Positions 17,338 through 26,557 of a stretch of DNA of 64,000 nt are shown one piece after another; position 1 is the first letter of the stretch; every line of letters starts with the position of its first letter. A model generated the notes under the pieces. The model was not told the DNA's origin, did no database searches, and was given only the letters and a program-made list of their open reading frames with translations. Made by a program: the position numbers and the translations under genes. Source of the DNA: Huintestinicola sp050874005 (GTDB lineage: Bacteria > Bacillota > Clostridia > Oscillospirales > Ruminococcaceae); contig NZ_JBNMJV010000007.1 of NCBI RefSeq assembly GCF_050874005.1, positions 30,073 through 94,072 on the forward strand. Direction: 5' to 3'.

Positions 17338-20300
17338 GTCGGCGGCTTATGAAGAATATGTTATTGCAGAATACGCTCAGAAGCGTAAAAAAAGCACCGG
17401 GACGTTTTGCCGCCATTGCAGCAATTATAGCTCTCAGCTGTGCTTTTTACTCGGGAGTAAAGGCTGCCTGTCCCGATATGAAAAATTCCGCCTGGAAATA
17501 TTATGATGAGCAGGCTCTTGCTGATATCCAGCTCAAATCCACTCTCGGATTTAACGAGGGAGACTGCGAAAAGCTTCTTGAGAACGAGGAATTTACCTCA
17601 GGCTATGCAGGATATTCCGCAGACCTGTTTACCGAAGGCGGGCAGGGAAATGCGGTAGTAAAGGTTATGTCTTATTCCGCCGACTATCCTCTGAACAAGC
17701 TATATCTTACAGAGGGCAGACTTCCCGAAAAGCCCGGTGAATGTGTTGCCGACTCTGCTCCCAGAGACAAGCTTTCTTTTAAGGTGGGGGATAAAATAAC
17801 TCTCAGCGCCGAAGACGGTGAGGAGACCTCCGATTATCTTTCTCAGACCGAGTTTACAATTGTCGGACTTGTTCAGTCGCCTCTTTACGTAAATTTCGAG
17901 CGAGGCAGCACAACCGTAGGAACAGGAAATATAAGCGCATTCGTTTACATTCCCGAGGAGGACTTTGCGCTTGATGCCTATACTGATATCTATCTTTCTG
18001 TGGGCATGGCTCACGAAAAGGGAGTTGCTCCTTTTTCTGATGAATACGATGATATAGTCGCAGAGGGAGAATATCTTGCCGAGACTCTTTCAAATTCATT
18101 TTTATCCGAACGTGAGCAGGATATCCGCTCCGAAGCAGACGAGTCTCTTGCCGAAGCGAGGGAAAAGCTTGCTGACGGAGAGAAAAAGCTTGCTGACGGC
18201 AACGCAGAATATAGAGATGGTCTGAGGGACTACAACAGCGCCTACGACGAGCTGAAAGCCCAGCGTGAAGACCTTGACTCTGCAATGGAAGAGTATAACG
18301 ACGGTTTAAAGCAGCTTGATGAAAATCAGGCAAAGATACAGGAGCTTTATGATACCTGCCCGAGAGTTGACAATATTCTGAAAAGCCACAAGGACGTTTA
18401 TATGAAGGTGCTTCCCGAGGAACTTCTTAACGTCCTCAAGGACATTCAGCGCATATACGACGACAACGATGTTGAAGCGTCCATTTCCGACCTTCTTGCC
18501 GTGTACATAATCACCGACCCCGAGCGTGACCCAAATTCAAAGGCAGCTGCCGAGGCTGCCATAACAGGCGCCAATGAGCAGGTAAAAGCCGCCGCTTCCG
18601 CCGCACTTACCGAGATCGACAATCAGAGAAAGGCTCTCGAGGAAACGGGAAAGCAGTTTGAGGAAGCCGAGGCAGCGCTTGTGGATTATGAAAAGGAGCT
18701 TGCCGACGCCAAGCACGACCTTGATGATGCTCAAAAGGAACTGAATGACGCACAGGCACAGATCGACGATGCCAACAAGGAAATATCCGATGCCGAAAAC
18801 GACCTTGAAGAAATGTTAGATGACAAAAAGTGGTACGTGTGGAACAGGGGAGAGTGGAGTCCCGACTGCCTTACCTACGGTACCGACGCAGAAAGGGTGG
18901 ATTCCATTGCCGCAGTTTTTCCATTGTTCTTTATTCTGATAGCGGCTCTCGTCTGCTGCACCACAATGTCCCGAATGGTCGAGGAGCAGAGAACTGAAAC
19001 AGGAACTATGAAGGCTCTCGGCTTCAGTTCGGGTGCTATTATTTCCCAGTATGTGCTGTATGCCTCTTTTGCCAGCGTTATCGGAAGCGTTGTGGGAACT
19101 GTTATCGGTTTCCCGCTGCTCCCCACTATCATTTTTAAGTGCTATCGCACGATGTACAATTTCCCGATTTTTGAGGCGCCTTTTATGCCCCTGTTTGCTT
19201 TAGGCTGCTGCGGCGTATCCCTGCTCTGTACAGGACTTTCGGCGGTCTATACTTCTTATGTGGAGCTGACCTCCGTTCCCGCCGCACTTATCCGTCCCAA
19301 GCCTCCGAAGGGCGGCAAAAGGATATTCCTTGAAAAGATAGGCTTTATCTGGAAGAGACTGAAATTCACCTCCAAGGTCACATTCAGAAATCTTTTCCGC
19401 TACAAGAGCAGATTTTTTATGACCATAATCGGCATAAGCGGCAGCACAGCTCTCCTGCTTACGGGATTTGCCCTCAAGCAGTCTATCTCCTGCATTGCCG
19501 ACAGGCAGTATGACGAGATATTCCTGTATGATGCAACTGCAATACTCAGCGATAAGGCTTCAGATGAAGAACTTGCCGAGGCAGACAGAGTGATATCCGA
19601 AAATGGAGCTATAACATCATCAATGAAAGCCATAATGTCCACAAAGGACATTTACGGAGACGAAAATAACGTGGAGGGAACTGTACTTGTTCCCGAAAAT
19701 ACCGAGGAGCTGAGCGAATATATCGTTCTGAGAGACCGCTCCGACAAATCTCCCCTTACCCTTGAAGACGGTTCTGTAATTCTTACCGAGAAGCTTGCAA
19801 AGCTTCTGGGCGTTAAAACGGGAGATACGGTGTTTATCGAGGGTGCAGATGAACCTGTCAGGGTTGCAGCTGTCGCTGAAAATTACACATACCATTTTGT
19901 TTATATGACCAAAAGTACCTATAATGAGCTTTTCGGTGAAACTCCGGCAAATTCCATACTTCTGAACACAGCCGATAATGCGGATTACGACAAGATATCC
20001 ACCGAGCTTATTTCCTGCGATGCAGTTATCTCCGCCTCCTTTACCGTAAACGGAACGGACAAGTTCAGAAAGCTTATTTCGAGCCTTGACCTTATTGTTG
20101 CAGTCATTGTAATATTTGCAGGCGCACTTGCGGTGGTAATTCTCTACAATCTTGCAAATATCAACATCAATGAGCGTGTCAGGGAGCTTGCTACAATTAA
20201 AGTTCTTGGCTTCTTTGACGGGGAAGTTGGAGCATATGTTTACAGGGAAAATACCGTTTCCACCATTATCGGAATTATCATAGGTCTTGTCGTGGGCATT

Positions 20301-20486
20301 TTCTTTGAGCATTTTGTAATTGTCACCGCTGAGGTGGACGAGGTGATGTTCTCACGTGATATCCCTTGGTTCTGCTATGTTCTTGCGGCTGCGGCAATGG
20401 CGGTGTTCACGGTGCTTGTAAATCTCCTGCTGTATTTCAAGCTCAAGAAAATTGATATGGCTTCTTCTATGAAGGCTATTGAATAA
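17331..20486 (+). CDS. FtsX-like ABC permease with large coiled-coil insertion
   Basis: This is a protein of about 1050 residues with two FtsX-type cores. A first transmembrane helix (about 25-45) is followed by a MacB-like periplasm-type domain. Then comes a long, heptad-rich helical segment (about 250-500, rich in Ala, Glu, Asp and Leu), three helices near 525-650, a linker, a second extracytoplasmic domain and the last three helices near 910-1040. It is probably part of a mechanotransmitting ABC system. Either ATG 17331 or ATG 17349 may be the start; neither has a strong ribosome binding site, so coupling to the upstream gene is likely. The coiled coil may reach across the cell wall. Confidence 0.88.
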   Translation: MVGRRLMKNMLLQNTLRSVKKAPGRFAAIAAIIALSCAFYSGVKAACPDMKNSAWKYYDEQALADIQLKSTLGFNEGDCEKLLENEEFTSGYAGYSADLFTEGGQGNAVVKVMSYSADYPLNKLYLTEGRLPEKPGECVADSAPRDKLSFKVGDKITLSAEDGEETSDYLSQTEFTIVGLVQSPLYVNFERGSTTVGTGNISAFVYIPEEDFALDAYTDIYLSVGMAHEKGVAPFSDEYDDIVAEGEYLAETLSNSFLSEREQDIRSEADESLAEAREKLADGEKKLADGNAEYRDGLRDYNSAYDELKAQREDLDSAMEEYNDGLKQLDENQAKIQELYDTCPRVDNILKSHKDVYMKVLPEELLNVLKDIQRIYDDNDVEASISDLLAVYIITDPERDPNSKAAAEAAITGANEQVKAAASAALTEIDNQRKALEETGKQFEEAEAALVDYEKELADAKHDLDDAQKELNDAQAQIDDANKEISDAENDLEEMLDDKKWYVWNRGEWSPDCLTYGTDAERVDSIAAVFPLFFILIAALVCCTTMSRMVEEQRTETGTMKALGFSSGAIISQYVLYASFASVIGSVVGTVIGFPLLPTIIFKCYRTMYNFPIFEAPFMPLFALGCCGVSLLCTGLSAVYTSYVELTSVPAALIRPKPPKGGKRIFLEKIGFIWKRLKFTSKVTFRNLFRYKSRFFMTIIGISGSTALLLTGFALKQSISCIADRQYDEIFLYDATAILSDKASDEELAEADRVISENGAITSSMKAIMSTKDIYGDENNVEGTVLVPENTEELSEYIVLRDRSDKSPLTLEDGSVILTEKLAKLLGVKTGDTVFIEGADEPVRVAAVAENYTYHFVYMTKSTYNELFGETPANSILLNTADNADYDKISTELISCDAVISASFTVNGTDKFRKLISSLDLIVAVIVIFAGALAVVILYNLANININERVRELATIKVLGFFDGEVGAYVYRENTVSTIIGIIIGLVVGIFFEHFVIVTAEVDEVMFSRDIPWFCYVLAAAAMAVFTVLVNLLLYFKLKKIDMASSMKAIE

Positions 20487-20543
20487 TCGGCATAATAAAC
20501 ATAATTTCAAGTGCTTCATTGTACAATTTAGATATATTTTACA

Positions 20544-20572
20544 TTGACATTTTTCGGCAATTGTGATATCAT
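20544..20572 (+). promoter_or_regulatory. sigma-A promoter of the sulP gene
   Basis: A consensus TTGACA at 20544-20549, a 17-base spacer and TATCAT at 20567-20572, with TG of an extended -10. The transcript would start near 20579, about 70 bases before the ATG. Confidence 0.8.
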
Positions 20573-20585
20573 AATTAACGGTTTG

Positions 20586-20622
20586 TTCGGCGGTGCTGAG
20601 TATCAGCTGCCGCCGAATATTT
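20586..20622 (+). terminator. terminator-like hairpin in the sulP leader
   Basis: TTCGGCGGTGCTGA (20586-20599) pairs with TCAGCTGCCGCCGAA (20603-20617), with one internal bulge, and is followed by TATTTTT. It lies between the promoter and the ribosome binding site, so it could act as a conditional terminator. It begins only a few bases after the predicted transcription start. No known riboswitch motif is visible upstream of it, and there is little space for one. Confidence 0.6.
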
Positions 20623-20647
20623 TTGTGGGATTACGGAGGATCAGAAA

Positions 20648-22282
20648 ATGTTAATTACGGATTACGCAAAGATACTGAAAAGGGAATTTTCGGGGTATAA
20701 CGGAAAAAAATTCGGTAAAGACGTTCTTGCGGGCATTACCGTTGCGGCAGTTGCGCTGCCTCTTGCTCTGGCATTCGGAGTAAGCTCGGGAGCAACGGCG
20801 GCTTCGGGACTTGTTACCGCTATTATATCGGGACTTATCATCGGCGTGCTTTCGGGCGCTTCATATCAGATAAGCGGACCTACGGGTGCAATGACGGCTA
20901 TTCTTGTTTCGCTGGTGGCTCAGTACGGAATGCAGGGTGTTTTTGTGGCAAGTCTTATGGCAGGTATACTCCTGCTGCTCTGCGGCATATTCAAGCTTGG
21001 CGGACTTGTTTCTTATCTGCCCTCTCCCGTTATAACAGGCTTTACAAGCGGTATCGCCATTATCATCGCTCTGGGACAGATAGACAATCTTACGGGTATG
21101 AAGTCCTCGGGACTTACAAATCTTGCCAAGATAGCAAGCTATTTCACTACTCCCCAGACCGTAAATTACACCTCGCTTATCATCGGTCTCTGCGTTATCG
21201 TGTTTATGTTCATTTATCCCAAGAAGCTTGGTCAGTACTGCCCCGCTTCTCTTGCGGCTATCATAATCGCAACTGCGGTAAATCTTATCTGCAAGTTTGA
21301 CGTTAATACAGTCGGTGCTATCCCCAAGACCATTTTCCTTGACGAACGTCTTTCTTTTGCAGAGTTTGATATGAACAATATCGGCGCTCTTATCGTTCCT
21401 GCCATTTCAATAGCCGCTCTCGGACTTATCGAATCCCTTCTCTGCGGAGCTTCTGCAGGACGTATGAAGAACGAAAAGCTGAACGCCGATGTGGAGCTTG
21501 TGGCTCAGGGCGTCGGCAATATCCTCCTGCCTTTTTTCGGCGGAGTTCCTGCCACAGCAGCTATTGCACGTACAAGCGTTGCCATTAAGAGCGGCGGAGA
21601 AACAAGGCTTACTTCCGTTGTTCACGCTGTTGTGCTGCTTCTTTCGATGTTCGTGCTGGGCGACGTAATGTCAAATATCCCTCTTTCCGCTCTTGCAGGC
21701 GTGCTTATTGTAACTGCCTGGAGAATGAACGAGTGGGCTACAATCAAGTCCATATTCGGCAAGAAGCTCAAGACCGCTATTTTCCAGTTCCTTATCACAA
21801 TGGCTGCAACCGTAGTTTTCGACCTTACCAAGGCAATTCTTATCGGCGTTGCATTCTCTCTCATTATGTTCGTTGTAAAGGTCTCGGATATGCAGGTAAC
21901 TGTTGCGGACGTTGACCCCGACAAGCTTGATATGGATAATGTGGATCCAGAAAAGCTGAAATACACAAGCGTTGTTTATATAACAGGTCCTCTTTACTTC
22001 GGAACCTGTGCAAAGCTTGAGGACAAGGTCTCATCTCTCGGCGACAGCTACAATATCATCTTCTCGATGCGTGGAGTTACCGTTGCGGATATTTCGGGAA
22101 TTGAAGCTCTCCACGAATACTGCGAGAGACTTATTTCTCAGGGAAGAATGGTTTACTTTTCCTGTGTTCAGCCTCCTGTAATGGATCTTTTCGAGCGCAC
22201 GGGACTTAAAGAAGACCGCTTCAAGCACAATATGTTCTTCTGGAGCACAGACAAGGTTTTCGAGCATATTTCAAATCTGTGA
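20648..22282 (+). CDS. SulP-family anion transporter with STAS domain
   Basis: This is a 544-residue transporter. About 12 or more membrane segments fill residues 25-410, with the SulP signature around SYQISGPTGAMTAIL, VPATAAIARTSVAIKSGG and the glycine-rich GLVTAIISGLIIGVLSG. A cytoplasmic STAS domain occupies residues 440-544 (IIFSMRGVTVADISGIEAL). Family members carry sulfate, bicarbonate or dicarboxylates; the substrate cannot be decided here. ATG 20648 follows ACGGAGGA. Confidence 0.93.
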   Translation: MLITDYAKILKREFSGYNGKKFGKDVLAGITVAAVALPLALAFGVSSGATAASGLVTAIISGLIIGVLSGASYQISGPTGAMTAILVSLVAQYGMQGVFVASLMAGILLLLCGIFKLGGLVSYLPSPVITGFTSGIAIIIALGQIDNLTGMKSSGLTNLAKIASYFTTPQTVNYTSLIIGLCVIVFMFIYPKKLGQYCPASLAAIIIATAVNLICKFDVNTVGAIPKTIFLDERLSFAEFDMNNIGALIVPAISIAALGLIESLLCGASAGRMKNEKLNADVELVAQGVGNILLPFFGGVPATAAIARTSVAIKSGGETRLTSVVHAVVLLLSMFVLGDVMSNIPLSALAGVLIVTAWRMNEWATIKSIFGKKLKTAIFQFLITMAATVVFDLTKAILIGVAFSLIMFVVKVSDMQVTVADVDPDKLDMDNVDPEKLKYTSVVYITGPLYFGTCAKLEDKVSSLGDSYNIIFSMRGVTVADISGIEALHEYCERLISQGRMVYFSCVQPPVMDLFERTGLKEDRFKHNMFFWSTDKVFEHISNL

Positions 22283-22294
22283 TACATAATACGA

Positions 22295-22333
22295 ACCGGC
22301 TGCCGTTCATCACAAACGGCAGCCGGTAATTTT
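22295..22333 (+). terminator. strong terminator after sulP
   Basis: A perfect 13-base GC-rich stem (22295-22307 with 22315-22327) and a seven-base loop are followed by AATTTTTATTT. It also lies just beyond the stop codon of the convergent GH44 gene and may serve both strands, but the U-tract favours the plus strand. Confidence 0.9.
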
Positions 22334-24408
22334 TATTTCTTGTCGAAAAACAGTACATAGCCCATTCCGGTGATAACAGTAAGACACATCAGACTAATGA
22401 TCACTTTAAGGGGCAGGGGAACCGTTGGAGAGTCTTCTTTATGATTGCTTTTGCCTGAGCTTTCGGAAGTGATCTCTTCCGAAAGGCTTTCATCGGAAGA
22501 TACCATAGTTTCCGATGTTACCGGTTCATCAGATGTCTGAACGGTAACTTCAGTTTCAATAAGGTCAGGTACAGTTTCGTCGGAAGGCTCGATATAAACA
22601 TACTCAGAGCTTTCGCTTACGCTGATATCGGTTTCTGAGTTTTTCGATTTCTCGGTAGGTTCTGTGTCCGATGTGATATCTGTAACATCGGATTCGGTTT
22701 CGGACAGCTCTGTGACCCATACGCTGTCAGTATCTTCCGTTTCCTCCTCGGGTACAGTACCTCTGAGGATAAGCATATATGCGCTTGTTGTATCGGCGGT
22801 AAAGGTGATCTTATTATCGTCGCACTCAAACATATCGGTATCGGGCTGATATATTTCGGCGCTTTCCTTATCAATTGCAGCTGCGCTTTCCAGTTCGTAA
22901 GTGTATTCGTCCGATCTTATCTCTATCTCAAAATCCTTGCCGTTTACCATCTGCTTGTTGGTAAGGATTATCCTGAGTATTTCCGGGTCGCTGTCGTCAA
23001 GAGCAGCATAAACGGAGCTCATATTATCGTTTCCGTTGTCGGAATATACAAGAGAGGTGCCGAAGCCGCTTCCATTGCCGTCGTAATCGGTGAAAAGATT
23101 AAGAGCTGCTTTCTGAAAAGGATAATGCTCCGTCTGGGGAGACAGGCAGGCAAGATATACCTCCTGGGAAGCAAATGTGCCAAGTGTATCTATTTCGGCA
23201 ATAGCTCCGCTCATATTATCGCCGCCGCCGAAATCATACTCCGAAAAGGACAGCCTTGTTTTGGGATAATTCATACGGATAGAAGCCTGAAGCGTGGGGA
23301 TAATGGGGGTAAACTGCTTGTACATCATTACTGTGGAGGAGGTTTCGGTATAGTCCGAGTCCCACAGCGTTCTCACAGACTGCATTCTGAATGCGTTGGA
23401 TATGTCATCGGTCCCCGTGAGCACATTAACGCCTAAAGGCGTCTCAGCTTCGGTGTAATAGTGAACGTCAAGCACATCAAGGAGACGATAACCTTTTTCT
23501 GCACTTCTGGCACGCATTTCGCTGAGATAGTAGTCGATGAACCAGGAATACTCGTTCTGAGGGTCGGAAAACGCCCGTCCGGAACTGTTGCCCAGATCAA
23601 TACAGCCTTTGAGACCGCTGACAGACGGTCCGAAAACAAAAGCGTTGCTGTCAATGGCTTTGACTGCATTAGCAAGCTCGGCGGATCTGTCTACAAGCTC
23701 GGCAAAAGTTAAAGGCGGCTCATTCAGCACGGGAAAATTCTCCGACCATTTATCAGGCTCGCTGTCTAAGAAATATCCGTTTATACCTCCCTCGGCAGAG
23801 GAGCCGAAGCGGTTTACAAGAAAACTTACATATTCGTCAACATACACCGTATCGTCGTCGGTATCGGGGTTATTGAGGTATGTATCGTTTTTATTGAATT
23901 TCACCTTATGCCATCTTGTGGACTTGGAAAAATCGTCGTCCGACACGATGCCCATTGAGTCTGCGGCAACATAGCCCATCATTGGCAGGGTAATGAGCTT
24001 TACCGGAATGTTGTACATTCTGCTCCTTGCCGCAAGCTTGTCCGCATAAAGACCGGGTGTAGCCCACTTGGAAGACGGATAATCGTCCACCAGAGAAATA
24101 TCGTTGGTGTTCATTCCCATTACGCCCGAATTGGAATAATTTGTCTCCCAGTTATATGTGGACAGGGACACGCCTGTTTGCTTTATAACCGTAGGAGAAA
24201 TATTCCGGATATCGCCATTGTCGTTGATACCGTAAATATAGGGGCTGATCTTTCTGATGTCCTTGCCCGTATCAACAGTAACGGTCACACCGCCTGTTTC
24301 GGGAATAATTTCCACGAACATCTCATTATCCGCATATGCTCCGCCTGTAATTCCACAAATAAGCGAGAGTGCGGCGGAGAATGAAATTATCTGTTTATAC
24401 TTTTTCAT
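22333..24408 (-). CDS. secreted, membrane-anchored glycoside hydrolase family 44 (endoglucanase/xyloglucanase type)
   Basis: This is a 691-residue protein. A signal peptide ends in GGAYA (about residue 26). The GH44 catalytic domain follows: ISPYIYGINDN at 55-64, STYNWETNYSNSG at 83-95, LDSEPDKW at 214-221 with the probable acid/base E217, and LSFSEYDFGGGDNMSG at 387-401 with the probable nucleophile E390. A small beta-rich domain lies near 480-550, then a Ser/Thr/Glu stalk (about 555-655), a transmembrane helix and a KK tail. GH44 enzymes cut beta-1,4-glucans such as xyloglucan and carboxymethylcellulose. There is no dockerin or recognisable binding module. The family assignment is by motif and is fairly secure. 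Confidence 0.85.
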   Translation of the reverse strand: MKKYKQIISFSAALSLICGITGGAYADNEMFVEIIPETGGVTVTVDTGKDIRKISPYIYGINDNGDIRNISPTVIKQTGVSLSTYNWETNYSNSGVMGMNTNDISLVDDYPSSKWATPGLYADKLAARSRMYNIPVKLITLPMMGYVAADSMGIVSDDDFSKSTRWHKVKFNKNDTYLNNPDTDDDTVYVDEYVSFLVNRFGSSAEGGINGYFLDSEPDKWSENFPVLNEPPLTFAELVDRSAELANAVKAIDSNAFVFGPSVSGLKGCIDLGNSSGRAFSDPQNEYSWFIDYYLSEMRARSAEKGYRLLDVLDVHYYTEAETPLGVNVLTGTDDISNAFRMQSVRTLWDSDYTETSSTVMMYKQFTPIIPTLQASIRMNYPKTRLSFSEYDFGGGDNMSGAIAEIDTLGTFASQEVYLACLSPQTEHYPFQKAALNLFTDYDGNGSGFGTSLVYSDNGNDNMSSVYAALDDSDPEILRIILTNKQMVNGKDFEIEIRSDEYTYELESAAAIDKESAEIYQPDTDMFECDDNKITFTADTTSAYMLILRGTVPEEETEDTDSVWVTELSETESDVTDITSDTEPTEKSKNSETDISVSESSEYVYIEPSDETVPDLIETEVTVQTSDEPVTSETMVSSDESLSEEITSESSGKSNHKEDSPTVPLPLKVIISLMCLTVITGMGYVLFFDKK

Positions 24409-24444
24409 AGGCAGACTCCTAAACTACTGATAGGATACAAGTAT

Positions 24445-24473
24445 ATTATATACCTGCGCCGAATATTTTTCAA
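24445..24473 (-). promoter_or_regulatory. sigma-A promoter of the GH44 gene
   Basis: On the minus strand: TTGAAA (24473-24468), 17 bases, TATAAT (24450-24445), about 37 bases before the ATG, which is itself preceded by AGGAGT. Confidence 0.75.
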
Positions 24474-24491
24474 ATGTAATTTATGGTTATC

Positions 24492-25595
24492 CTACAGGAT
24501 AAACAGCTTTGCGAAGATACCGAGTACGGCAAGGAAAATAACGTTCATCAAGGTGAATACTCCAAGAAACTTCTTTATCTGAGCGCCTTCTGAATTAACA
24601 TAGCTTTTATAGGTGATAAGGCTTGCAAGAGAAGCAATGAGCGTTCCGAGACCGCCAATATCTGTTCCGAGAATAAGCGCCTTGTAGTTGTCCGTAAAGC
24701 CTGACAGCATTACAGCTGCAGGAACATTTGATATGACCTGGCTGAGAACAAGTGAACATTCATATTCGTGACCGTTCAGAATGGTAATAATGAACTTTGA
24801 TACTTCGGGAATATTTTTCAGATTTCCCACAAAGATGAAAAAGCAGGCAAATGTTACAAGCAGACCGTAATCCACCTTTGAAAAAACGCTGGGCTGAAGT
24901 ATTGCCACAACAACGCACACGGAAGCCAGAACATAGATAATATTTATTACCTCAAAGACTGACAGTATGCAGAGAACAAAAAGTATAGCATACAGTACGA
25001 TATACCTTGGACGCTGGAGCCTGATATTCTCGTCACCGCTTGGAATGGAAATATTTTCTTTTTTAATAAACATAACCGCAATTGCAAGCATAGCGAAGCT
25101 TATCAGGGTGATGGGCAGGGTAATTGAGAAAAATTCCGCTGCCTTCATTCCCGAGACAGAGAACAGCAGCAAATTCTGCGGATTTCCGAAGGGTGTGAAA
25201 GCTCCTCCCATATTTGCGGCAATGGTCTCTAAAACAATTACATATACGGGGGAACGTCCTATTTTTTCGTACAGCATTAAGGTAAATGGAACGAACGCAA
25301 TAAGCGCTACGTCATTGGTGATGAGCATTGATATGAAAAATACCGTAAATACAAGAGAAGCCGCAAGAACTCTTGTGTTCTTGGCAAGGCGTATAACATT
25401 TACGGAAAGCTTTTTGAAAACATTGTTTTCGGAAAGCCCTCCAACCACAGCCATAAGGCAGAATAAAATTCCGATAAGGTCAGTGTCGATATATTTTACA
25501 TAGTCCGTTACGGGAACGAACATACAGGATATAAAAGCCGCCGCCGCCGAGATTATGGCGACTGTCTCTTTTTTCAAAAGCTCCTTGAAGCTCAA
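24492..25595 (-). CDS. ArsB/SLC13-type anion permease
   Basis: This is a 367-residue polytopic membrane protein with about ten hydrophobic segments. Features of the ion-transporter superfamily include NMGGAFTPFGNPQNLLLF, a discontinuous-helix hairpin typical of ArsB, NhaD and CitM-like carriers. A second hairpin is near GTDIGGLGTLIASLASL. TTG 25595 is the start, with AGGAGTG about 11 bases upstream. It lies 13 bases after the next gene on the same strand and is likely co-transcribed with it. The substrate is not readable; arsenite, dicarboxylate or sodium/proton exchange are all possible. Confidence 0.8.
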   Translation of the reverse strand: MSFKELLKKETVAIISAAAAFISCMFVPVTDYVKYIDTDLIGILFCLMAVVGGLSENNVFKKLSVNVIRLAKNTRVLAASLVFTVFFISMLITNDVALIAFVPFTLMLYEKIGRSPVYVIVLETIAANMGGAFTPFGNPQNLLLFSVSGMKAAEFFSITLPITLISFAMLAIAVMFIKKENISIPSGDENIRLQRPRYIVLYAILFVLCILSVFEVINIIYVLASVCVVVAILQPSVFSKVDYGLLVTFACFFIFVGNLKNIPEVSKFIITILNGHEYECSLVLSQVISNVPAAVMLSGFTDNYKALILGTDIGGLGTLIASLASLITYKSYVNSEGAQIKKFLGVFTLMNVIFLAVLGIFAKLFIL

Positions 25596-25608
25596 AGTAA
25601 AGTCACTC

Positions 25609-26466
25609 CTAAAAAGCAGCGTTTATCAGAATGCCGCTGAGAACGCCTATGATATAAAGGAAAAGGACAAAAATAAGGTTGTCCTTCAGTTTTTTATTCG
25701 CTCTGAATAAAACGGCGAGCCCCATTCCTGCGCCTGTGCAGAGACCGCCTACAGCGGTTCCGAAGGGAATGCTGCCGTTTGCGTAAAGCTCTGTGATAAT
25801 GACGGATGCGGCGCAGTTTGGTATCATTCCCACAAGAGCGGCGGCAAAAGGCTGCCATACGCCCATATTGTTAAGAAAGTTTGATACGTTTTCCTCTCCT
25901 GCAAAGCCGATCACAAGCCCCAAAACCAGATTTATTATAAGGATAAAAAGGAAAATGGAAAGAGTATGCTTCAATGCGGAAAACCATATGCTGTGGTTTT
26001 CACAGCCGCAGCCGCTGCACATTTCTTCAAAGTCCGCCTCATCGTCCTTAGAAAGCATAAATTTTGCCACAAAGGAGAACAGCACACCGCCAATTATGGC
26101 TATGATAAGCTTTGCAGCGATAAGCTTCCAGAGAGAACCTATCTGATCGGGGTGGGCAAGCAGAACGGGAATTGCCTCGTCAGAGGTGGAGATATACACC
26201 GCCATAAGAGTGCCTGCACCGATTATGCGGCTTGCGTAAAGGTTTGAAGCGGCGGCTGAAAATCCGCATTGTGGAACACAGCCCAGCACCGCTCCCACCG
26301 CTGCTCCGCCAAGCCTTGAATGTCCGGCTTTTTCAAGAGCGAGGGAAAGCTTGCCTGCTGCGTGATGTTCAATAAACTCCATCAGAAGAAATGCCGCATA
26401 AAGAAAGGGAAGGGTTTTTACCGAGTCGATAAGTGCGTCAAGAACCACGTCTATAATAAGCTCCAT
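25609..26466 (-). CDS. putative permease, DUF2899/ArsP_2-like (arsenic efflux or manganese transporter family)
   Basis: This is a 285-residue membrane protein with about eight hydrophobic segments. Conserved features are EFIEHHAAGK early on, the GAVLGCVPQCGFSAAASNLYASRIIGAG loop (starting near residue 57) and a second VGMIPNCAASVIITELYANG block. A cytoplasmic loop (about 150-163) carries a CSGCGCENH cysteine cluster that could bind metal. The family is annotated as arsenic efflux (ArsP_2) or putative manganese transporter. The start at ATG 26466 has GGAGAA upstream. It probably forms a two-gene unit with the ArsB-like permease. Confidence 0.78.
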   Translation of the reverse strand: MELIIDVVLDALIDSVKTLPFLYAAFLLMEFIEHHAAGKLSLALEKAGHSRLGGAAVGAVLGCVPQCGFSAAASNLYASRIIGAGTLMAVYISTSDEAIPVLLAHPDQIGSLWKLIAAKLIIAIIGGVLFSFVAKFMLSKDDEADFEEMCSGCGCENHSIWFSALKHTLSIFLFILIINLVLGLVIGFAGEENVSNFLNNMGVWQPFAAALVGMIPNCAASVIITELYANGSIPFGTAVGGLCTGAGMGLAVLFRANKKLKDNLIFVLFLYIIGVLSGILINAAF

Positions 26467-26557
26467 AAATTTTCTCCGAACTACAAATATAATTTTACAT
26501 TATAATTGAAACATATTCTGACCGATTTGTCAAGATATATTTATATCAATTTTACGG

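Noticed and set aside
26466..26540. Promoter for the ArsP_2-like gene (TTGACA and TATAAT on the minus strand)
   Set aside because: The two elements are about 23 bases apart, too far for a normal sigma-A promoter; only the individual hexamers look good.
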